Part shown: positions 40,876-46,661 of the stretch, in pieces | How positions within the stretch are numbered: position 1 is the stretch's first letter | Layout of the letters: each line of letters begins with the position of its first letter | From: Alphaproteobacteria bacterium UBA2903 | GTDB lineage: Bacteria; Pseudomonadota; Alphaproteobacteria; CAAGCB01; CAG-977 | NCBI GenBank assembly: GCA_002349565.1 | Contig: DEDN01000009.1 | Coordinates: 1,276-47,936, forward strand | Direction: 5' to 3' | Length of the DNA: 46,661 nucleotides | The notes under the pieces: generated by a model | What the model saw: only the letters and a program-made list of their open reading frames with translations | What the model was told of the DNA's origin: nothing | The model's database searches: none | Translations under genes and position numbers: made by a program

Positions 40876-42537
40876 ATGAATAGTTTTTTCACAGTTTTTT
40901 TGACGTTTTTTTTGCTTTCGTCCGTTTCGCGCGGGCAAACGCTGGACGTTTCTTCGCCGTCGGAAATGAAGCGCATCGCTTTTTCCGCCAAAGACGGCGT
41001 TGAGGTTTTCGCCGAAAGCGCGAACGGACGCTGGTGCGAAAGCATCCCGAGCTTGAAAATCTTTGCGGGCGACGACGGTGTTTTTTCCCCCGCCGCCCTG
41101 ACAAAACTGATGGGAAAAGTCGGTATTGTTTTGGAAAACGATTGTCCCGCCGCGGAACAGGCGACCGTTGACGGCTATGTTGATAATTCTTTGGTCTATC
41201 AGGGTGCCGCCGAAAAAACAAACAACTGGAAACCCGAAAAAGGGGCGCTGAAAGTCAAAATCCGCCAGCTGCAGATCGCCGCCGTCAACGGCGACAAGGA
41301 CGATTTCACGGTCGGGGAATGGACGCCCCCCGCGGGCAGTTCGCGAATCGAGGCGCATATCGACGCGACGGCGTTGGAGTACAGGATTTATTCGAAAAAC
41401 AAATCGTGTTCGATTTTGTACACGACGGACAAGCCCGCTTCGCGCGTCAAAAACTGGTCGATCAGCGTCGGCGGCAACTCTTGCGCCGAAAATTTGATTT
41501 ACGGCAGGGCGGAAGTCGGTGTGTTCGATGAAAACGGCGCGTTTGTGGAAACGCTGGACGGCTATTTTACCGAAGGGCGCTTTACGGGACGCAAAAACCT
41601 GAATGTCGTTTTGCTGAACCGTTACGGCGCGGGCAGAGCCGTTCAAAACATGAGCTATCTGATCGATTCCGATACGGAGCTTAAAATTCATTATGTCGGG
41701 TATATGAAAGCTCCTTACAATCCGAAAACGAAACGCTACGCGCCGTGGCAGGGATGCGCGCCTTTTACGATTGCGGCGGTGACGGAAAACGATTTGCTGT
41801 TTTTGGAACCCGCGGTGACGGAAAACATTTTGCGCGCGGCGCAAAGCTATGCGGATATTTTCTGTCCGTCGACGACGAAAATGAAATTTTTTGCGGCAAC
41901 CGTTCCGCAAGCCATTGCGGGGATGGATCTGCCCGAAAACGATGCGGACGACAACGAAAATCTGATCTATTCGGTGCAAATGACGCGAAAGCGCGGCGAA
42001 AAATGGACGATTTCCGCCGATAAAACGCAAAATTTGGCGCGTATCCGCGAATCCGAACGCCGCGCCGAAGAATTGCGCGAAAACCAATTGATGATGGCGG
42101 ATTACAACGAACTGCTGAAAACGGACTATTTGGGCAGGCTGGCGTATATGGCGGGCGTCGACCGTTTGGACAATCTGCCGTCCATGCTGGCGGCGGCGCG
42201 GATAACGGGAAAATCCCAACGGGTGAATTTGCTGCTGAGAGTGAGGCAGGCGGATGTAACAACCGCTGCCGCCGATTGGCCCGCGGCTTTGCTGCTGACG
42301 GAAACGGGCGGATTGCTGAATCGGGCGGGGTGGCATTTGGTCAGCGGCAATTTGCGTCCCGCGCGGGCGGAAGAACAAAGAAAACTGCCTGCGGACAAGG
42401 CGGGCGTGCTGGAAGTAACGTCCGCGACGCCGTGCCAAGCCGAAGCGTGTTCCGAGGCGTCCGATTTAAAAACGCTGATTCGCCGCCGCTTTGAAAAACC
42501 GAATTGGCAGCCGTTCGGGGAAAAGGGGGAAAAATGA
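40876..42537 (+). CDS. unknown secreted protein
   Basis: I do not recognise this 553-residue protein. A signal peptide (MNSFFTVFLTFFLLSSVSRG) is followed by a long beta-rich, Cys-containing region (WCESIP; KSCSILY; NSCAENLI; QGCAPF), a mixed helical part with RESERRAEELRENQLMM and a C-terminal LLRVRQADVTTAAADWPA. It has no further membrane segment, so it is probably periplasmic or surface-located. It overlaps the next gene by ATGA and is likely cotranslated with it. A partner role with the following membrane-anchored protein is suggested by this coupling. Confidence 0.75.
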   Translation: MNSFFTVFLTFFLLSSVSRGQTLDVSSPSEMKRIAFSAKDGVEVFAESANGRWCESIPSLKIFAGDDGVFSPAALTKLMGKVGIVLENDCPAAEQATVDGYVDNSLVYQGAAEKTNNWKPEKGALKVKIRQLQIAAVNGDKDDFTVGEWTPPAGSSRIEAHIDATALEYRIYSKNKSCSILYTTDKPASRVKNWSISVGGNSCAENLIYGRAEVGVFDENGAFVETLDGYFTEGRFTGRKNLNVVLLNRYGAGRAVQNMSYLIDSDTELKIHYVGYMKAPYNPKTKRYAPWQGCAPFTIAAVTENDLLFLEPAVTENILRAAQSYADIFCPSTTKMKFFAATVPQAIAGMDLPENDADDNENLIYSVQMTRKRGEKWTISADKTQNLARIRESERRAEELRENQLMMADYNELLKTDYLGRLAYMAGVDRLDNLPSMLAAARITGKSQRVNLLLRVRQADVTTAAADWPAALLLTETGGLLNRAGWHLVSGNLRPARAEEQRKLPADKAGVLEVTSATPCQAEACSEASDLKTLIRRRFEKPNWQPFGEKGEK

Positions 42538-43559
42538 CCAAAAGCATGCGGGTGGCTGTCGCCGTTTTGATGTTGTTGTTTGCGGGCTGCGGCGTATTCA
42601 TTTGGATGCTTCAGCGCGAAGAATCCGTGCAGAACGTCAGGCATTTTTTAACGCGTCACCGTTTGCAGAACAACGTGCAGTTCGATTCCGCGTCTTTTCC
42701 CTTGACGGATGAAGTCGCGCTGAACAAAGCGGTTTTGAAACTGTACGGGCTGCCCGATTTAAATGTGTCCGTCAAAAAAGCCGTTGTTCATTCCTATCGG
42801 GAAAGCCGCCGTATTCCCGCATTTGTTTCGGTTTCGTTGACCGGCGTGCGGTTTTCGCTGGTTGAAGCGGCTAAAGCCGCAAAACCGTCCGAGGATAAAG
42901 TCGTTTCGGATCTGAGCGCGTTCAATCCCGTCGGGGATTTGGTCGATCATCCGCTGTACGCTTTGATTTTGGCGGGATGCGACCAAATCGACGCCGACGT
43001 CGGGATAGAGTATGCCTATGCGCCGCTGGCAAAGGAAATGCGGCTGAAGCTGTCCGTTGCGGATGCTTGTTTGGGGCAATGGCGGCTCGACGTGTTTTTG
43101 ACGGGCGTGTCAAATGCGCAGCAGGGACGGCTGATGCTGGCTTTGCGGCATATCGTTCAGCGCGGCGACATCCTTGCCGATCTGCGCGGTTTTCTGGACG
43201 GCGCGGCGGTGGCGGATTTGCGTTTTTCATACACGGAAAACGGACTGGTCAAAGGATACAAACGCTTTGTCGATACGCTTTATTTGCGGATGCCGGAACA
43301 GGAAAGCCTTGCCGAAATATCGCCCGACGCGGTGCGTAAAATCGTGACTTACCTGTCGTTTTCGAACGCTCACCGCCAGCGCAACACCGAATTGGTCAAG
43401 ACGTTCGCCCGCTTCGTCAAAGACCCGCAAAAACTGGTGCTTCAAAGCAAAGCGCGCAAAAAAGTGCCGCTGAATGTCCTGCGCGGCACTTTCATCCGCC
43501 GATTGACGGATCTGCTGCTGCGGCTGGACGTGTCGCTGACGGCGCAGGCGGCTGATTAA
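42534..43559 (+). CDS. unknown membrane-anchored periplasmic protein
   Basis: I do not recognise this 341-residue protein. One N-terminal hydrophobic segment (VAVAVLMLLFAGCGVFIWM) could act as an anchor or signal, and the LFAGC sequence is a possible but non-canonical lipobox. The rest is soluble, mixed alpha/beta (FDSASFPLTDEVALNKAVLK, IDADVGIEYAYAPLAKEM), loosely like AsmA/DUF945-type periplasmic repeats, but this is a weak impression. The ATG overlaps the upstream stop. The stop shares 4 bases with the convergent hydE stop (TTAA). Confidence 0.7.
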   Translation: MTKSMRVAVAVLMLLFAGCGVFIWMLQREESVQNVRHFLTRHRLQNNVQFDSASFPLTDEVALNKAVLKLYGLPDLNVSVKKAVVHSYRESRRIPAFVSVSLTGVRFSLVEAAKAAKPSEDKVVSDLSAFNPVGDLVDHPLYALILAGCDQIDADVGIEYAYAPLAKEMRLKLSVADACLGQWRLDVFLTGVSNAQQGRLMLALRHIVQRGDILADLRGFLDGAAVADLRFSYTENGLVKGYKRFVDTLYLRMPEQESLAEISPDAVRKIVTYLSFSNAHRQRNTELVKTFARFVKDPQKLVLQSKARKKVPLNVLRGTFIRRLTDLLLRLDVSLTAQAAD

Positions 43560-44602
43560 GGTTTGTTTTTCGCAAATTCGCCGTGAAAGCCTTTGCCCGT
43601 GCCGATGGTGCGCCCGATGGTCAGAATTTTCAGTTCGATGCAGCTGCGGCAATGCGCGGGCGTGTCGTTGACGCATACTTTTCCGGGGTAAAGTTCATAG
43701 AATTGGCGCACTTCGTTGGTGGTGACGTTCGGCATGACGACGTTTGCGCCGCTTTGCAAAGCAATCAGCCGTCCGCGCGGATTCAGCGTTTCCATCGCCG
43801 TCGTAGCGGGAATGTTGATGTCGGGCAACAAAAGCCGCGTCAAAGCCATGGTTTTCAGCGATAAATCGAACGCGCGTCCTTTCGCGTCCTTTAACGGCGT
43901 GTCGAGATGCGGGATGAACGGACCGATTCCCGCCATATCGACGGGCAGACGCTTGAAAAACAAAATGTCGTCCGCAATCGATTCGACGCTTTGATCGGGC
44001 AGTCCGACCATGGAACCCGAGCCGACTTCGTAGCCCAGCTTTTGCAAATCCAGCAAACAGCGCAGACGGTTGTCCCAGCTCATCTGCGGGTCAAGACGGT
44101 GGTACAGCTCCTTGTCCGTCGTTTCGATTCGCAGCAAATACCTGTCCGCCCCCGCGTCGCGGTAAGCTTTGTATTCGTCGTACGACTTTTCCCCCATGCT
44201 GAGCGTCAAAGCCATATCCATGTCTTTTATCGCGCGGATGATGACTTTCATTTTATCGACGGTATACCAAACGTCTTCGCCCGACTGCATGACGATTGTT
44301 TTATAGCCCAGTTTTTTCGCCTGCGCCGCCAAATCGACGATTTGTTCGACGCTCAGACGGTAGCGGCTTTGGTTTTTGTTGTCGCGGCGGATTCCGCAAT
44401 ACAGGCAATTGTTGCGGCAAAAATTTGAAAACTCGACAAGTCCGCGCAAATGCACTTCGTCGCCGACGAAAGTCTTGCGCACCGTGTCGGCGGCGTGAAA
44501 CAAGGCGGCTTTTGTTTCCGCGTCGTTCGCGCTTAACAGCACTGTCAGTTCGTCGCGGGACAAATCGTGCGTTTCCTGCGCTTTGCGGATTAAATCAAGC
44601 AT
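43556..44602 (-). CDS. hydE: [FeFe]-hydrogenase maturase HydE (radical SAM)
   Basis: The 348-residue radical SAM enzyme takes part in making the di-iron subcluster of the H-cluster. The [4Fe-4S] cysteines are C62, C66 and C69 (CRNNCLYC). QSGEDVWYTVDKM and YLLRIETTDKELYHRLDP are HydE-specific blocks, which separates it from BioB and PylB. GGAG precedes the ATG. It is divergent from the regulator and hydG genes. Confidence 0.93.
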   Translation of the reverse strand: MLDLIRKAQETHDLSRDELTVLLSANDAETKAALFHAADTVRKTFVGDEVHLRGLVEFSNFCRNNCLYCGIRRDNKNQSRYRLSVEQIVDLAAQAKKLGYKTIVMQSGEDVWYTVDKMKVIIRAIKDMDMALTLSMGEKSYDEYKAYRDAGADRYLLRIETTDKELYHRLDPQMSWDNRLRCLLDLQKLGYEVGSGSMVGLPDQSVESIADDILFFKRLPVDMAGIGPFIPHLDTPLKDAKGRAFDLSLKTMALTRLLLPDINIPATTAMETLNPRGRLIALQSGANVVMPNVTTNEVRQFYELYPGKVCVNDTPAHCRSCIELKILTIGRTIGTGKGFHGEFAKNKP

Positions 44603-44622
44603 GGAGAGGCTCCAAATAAAGC

Positions 44623-44651
44623 TTCAACTTTTATAATGATTCGGATATACT
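44623..44651 (+). promoter_or_regulatory. candidate promoter of the TM1266-hydG unit
   Basis: TTCAAC (44623-44628), a 17-base spacer and TATACT (44646-44651) precede the regulator start by about 40 bases. A second TATAAT core lies at 44632-44637. The 14 bases 44627-44640 also occur at 7392-7405. Confidence 0.4.
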
Positions 44652-44693
44652 CCAAAAATCGCTGACTCCAAAGAAAAAACTGAGGAAAAGGGT

Positions 44694-44936
44694 ATGGAAA
44701 CCAGAGTTGCTTTAATCGCCGTGGTCGTGGAAAACCCCGACGCCGTTATGCCGCTGAACGCTTTGCTGCACGAATACAGCCGCTATATCATCGGGCGCAT
44801 GGGCATTCCGTATCATGTTAAAAAGCTGTCGCTCATCAGCATTGCCATGGACGCGCCGCAGGATGTCATCAGCGCCCTGTCGGGCAAGCTGGGCATGTTG
44901 GACGGCGTGTCGATTAAAACCGCTTATTCAAAGTAA
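44694..44936 (+). CDS. TM1266-family putative hydrogenase-system regulator
   Basis: The 80-residue small protein resembles the NikR C-terminal/ACT-like domain of TM1266, a family found next to [FeFe]-hydrogenase maturation genes and proposed to be regulatory. ETRVALIAVVVENPDA and GIPYHVKKLSLISIAMDAP are the recognisable blocks. It has no DNA-binding domain of its own. It precedes hydG by 46 bases. Confidence 0.88.
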   Translation: METRVALIAVVVENPDAVMPLNALLHEYSRYIIGRMGIPYHVKKLSLISIAMDAPQDVISALSGKLGMLDGVSIKTAYSK

Positions 44937-44982
44937 TCTGTTGACGAAAAGGGGGAGCGCCCCGATTCGGAAAGGAAGGAAA

Positions 44983-46392
44983 ATGTACGACGTAAAATCC
45001 ATGAAGGCTGAGGAATTCATCAGCCATGACGAAATTCTGGACACGCTGGAATACGCGCGCAAAAACGCGAACAACGTGGAGCTGATTGACGAAATCATCG
45101 CCAAAGCCAAATTGTGGAAAGGATTGTCCCACCGCGAAGCCGCCGTTTTGCTGCTGTGCGAAATTCCCGAAAAGAACGCGGAAATCTTCGGGCTTGCCGA
45201 ACAGCTGAAGAAAGACTTTTACGGCAACCGCATTGTTTTGTTTGCGCCGCTGTACCTGTCGAACTATTGCGTGAACGGGTGCGTGTACTGCCCTTATCAC
45301 ATTAAAAACAAGCATATCCCCCGTAAAAAACTGACGCAGGAACAAATCCGCGCCGAAGTCGTCGCTTTGCAGGATATGGGACACAAGCGTCTGGCGCTGG
45401 AAGCGGGCGAAGACCCCGTCAACAACCCGATTGAATACATTTTGGAAAGCATCAAAACCATTTATTCAATCAAGCACAAAAACGGCGCGATTCGCCGCGT
45501 GAACGTCAATATCGCCGCGACGACGGTCGAAAACTATAAAAAACTGCACGAAGCGGGCATCGGGACGTACATTCTGTTTCAAGAAACGTACAACAAGGAA
45601 TCGTATGAAAAACTGCACCCGACGGGACCCAAGCACAACTACGCTTACCATACCGAAGCGATGGACAGAGCCATGCAGGGCGGCATTGACGATGTGGGAT
45701 TGGGCGTGTTGTACGGGCTGGAAAACTATGCGTACGAATTTGTCGGTCAACTGATGCACGCCGAACATTTGGAAGCCGTCCACGGCGTCGGACCGCACAC
45801 GATTTCCGTGCCGCGAATCTGCCCCGCTGACGACATCGACCCCGCGTCGTTCAAAAACGCTCTGCCCGACGATATTTTTGCCAAGATTATTGCCTGCATT
45901 CGCGTTTCGACGCCGTACACGGGCATGATTATTTCCACGCGCGAAAGCCAAAAGATGCGGGAACGCGCTTTGCATTTGGGTATTTCTCAAATCAGCGGCG
46001 CGTCCTCGACATCGGTCGGCGGCTATGTCGTGCGCGAAACAGAAACCGCGCAATTCGATCGCGCGGACACCCGCACGCTGGACGAAGTGATTAAATGGCT
46101 GATGGATATGGGATATATTCCCAGTTTTTGCACGGCTTGCTATCGCGCGGGACGCACGGGCGACAGATTTATGGATTTGTGCAAATCAAAGCAGATTTTG
46201 AACTGCTGCCACCCGAACGCACTGATGACGCTGAAAGAATATTTGGAAGACTACGCGTCCCCAGAAACCAAAAAAGTCGGCGAAGAATTGATTAAGCGCG
46301 AGCTTGCCAACATCACAAACCCGAAAGTCCGCGATGTCTGCCAAGACCACTTGACCCACATCGCCGCGGGCGAACGGGATTTCAGATTTTAA
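44983..46392 (+). CDS. hydG: [FeFe]-hydrogenase maturase HydG (radical SAM tyrosine lyase)
   Basis: The 469-residue enzyme cleaves tyrosine to supply the CO and CN- ligands of the H-cluster. The radical SAM cysteines are C96, C100 and C103 (CVNGCVYC). The auxiliary cluster cysteines fit CX2CX22C at C383, C386 and C409. AAGGAAGGA precedes the ATG at 44983; the longer in-frame reading from 44815 overlaps the regulator and is rejected. HydF and the hydrogenase itself are not in the window. Confidence 0.95.
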   Translation: MYDVKSMKAEEFISHDEILDTLEYARKNANNVELIDEIIAKAKLWKGLSHREAAVLLLCEIPEKNAEIFGLAEQLKKDFYGNRIVLFAPLYLSNYCVNGCVYCPYHIKNKHIPRKKLTQEQIRAEVVALQDMGHKRLALEAGEDPVNNPIEYILESIKTIYSIKHKNGAIRRVNVNIAATTVENYKKLHEAGIGTYILFQETYNKESYEKLHPTGPKHNYAYHTEAMDRAMQGGIDDVGLGVLYGLENYAYEFVGQLMHAEHLEAVHGVGPHTISVPRICPADDIDPASFKNALPDDIFAKIIACIRVSTPYTGMIISTRESQKMRERALHLGISQISGASSTSVGGYVVRETETAQFDRADTRTLDEVIKWLMDMGYIPSFCTACYRAGRTGDRFMDLCKSKQILNCCHPNALMTLKEYLEDYASPETKKVGEELIKRELANITNPKVRDVCQDHLTHIAAGERDFRF

Positions 46393-46404
46393 ACGATAAA
46401 AAAA

Positions 46405-46435
46405 CACCCGCCGAAAAGGCGGGTGCTTTGTTTTT
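46405..46435. terminator. intrinsic terminator between hydG and rubrerythrin genes
   Basis: CACCCGCC (46405-46412) pairs with GGCGGGTG (46418-46425) around a GAAAA loop, followed by CTTTGTTTTT. It is flanked by A residues on the other side, so it may also serve the convergent gene. Confidence 0.85.
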
Positions 46436-46442
46436 GAAAAGC

Positions 46443-46661
46443 TTATTTGAAATATCTGTTCATCAAACCGTCAAAGCCGCGGCCGTGGCGGGCTTCGTCC
46501 TTGCACATTTCGTGCACGGTGTCATGAACCGCGTCATAGCCCAGTTCTTTCGCCAGTTTCGCCAGCTTCAGCTTGCCGTCGCAAGCGCCGAATTCGGCGG
46601 CGGCGCGCATTTCAACGTTCTTTTTCGTCGAATCGGTAACGACTTCGCCCAGCAGTTCGGC
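46443..46661 (-). CDS. rubrerythrin-family protein, C-terminal fragment
   Basis: The minus-strand reading from the window edge gives 72 residues ending FDGLMNRYFK. HEMCKDEARHGRGFDGL contains the E-x2-x-DEARH pattern of rubrerythrin di-iron sites, and the sequence resembles NADH-peroxidase-type rubrerythrins. The N-terminal part is outside the window. These proteins detoxify peroxide in anaerobes. Confidence 0.8.
   Translation of the reverse strand, partial: AELLGEVVTDSTKKNVEMRAAAEFGACDGKLKLAKLAKELGYDAVHDTVHEMCKDEARHGRGFDGLMNRYFK

Noticed and set aside
44815..44982. Longer HydG start
   Set aside because: It would overlap the TM1266-type gene in another frame, while ATG at 44983 has a good ribosome-binding site and a normal HydG N-terminus.

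Overview
The window is a gene-dense bacterial chromosome segment of roughly 50-55 percent GC with mostly short, AT-rich gaps. The gene content fits an anaerobic or fermentative alphaproteobacterium, possibly a host-associated Rhodospirillales-like lineage. The taxonomic pointers are an IalB-like secreted protein, an autotransporter, and a periplasmic/outer-membrane gene set. The physiological pointers are [FeFe]-hydrogenase maturases (HydE, HydG), a TM1266-type regulator, a Na+-pumping oxaloacetate decarboxylase, and a rubrerythrin. This placement is inference from gene content; no 16S rRNA is present.

Layout. 1-5.2 kb: a partial tRNA, a subtilase autotransporter, and a kinase-like/HAD-like gene pair. 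5.2-6.9 kb: a tRNA cluster (Arg-CCG, Gln-UUG and a CAU-anticodon tRNA) with several hairpin terminators, a duplicated tRNA-Arg 3' end and a TrmN6-type methyltransferase. 6.9-8.3 kb: a zinc-ribbon/HTH protein resembling the IS1 InsA N-terminus, and an unknown membrane protein. 8.3-11.1 kb: rpsF-rpsR-rplI with a probable S6:S18 leader, then dnaB. 11.1-19.2 kb: CCA-adding enzyme/poly(A) polymerase, GNAT, membrane protein, rsmB, a half-length glycosyltransferase-like protein, IalB, SDR, YicC and gmk. 19.2-22.5 kb: an M3 oligopeptidase, then HIT, hisE and hisA. 22.6-26.6 kb: a trypsin-like protein that has lost its catalytic His and Ser, a LolA-like secreted protein, a winged-helix regulator with a degenerate receiver domain, and an unknown protein.

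26.6-30.6 kb carries an MFS transporter of the nucleotide-translocase-like type and a large exported GH13 protein behind a palindromic operator candidate. 30.6-38.3 kb is one long leftward block: oadG-oadA-oadB, then two TPR-methyltransferases joined by ATGA overlaps, then nhaA. Together these could form a Na+ circuit, with the decarboxylase exporting Na+ and the antiporter exchanging it for H+. The role of the methyltransferases is unknown. 38.4-43.6 kb: thymidine kinase, a split DUF2157/DUF4401/GDYXXLXY membrane module, and two unknown envelope proteins divergent from it. 43.6-46.4 kb: hydE, divergent from the TM1266-type regulator and hydG. A 3' fragment of a rubrerythrin closes the window.

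All functions are assigned by reading motifs and family resemblance; no database search was run.
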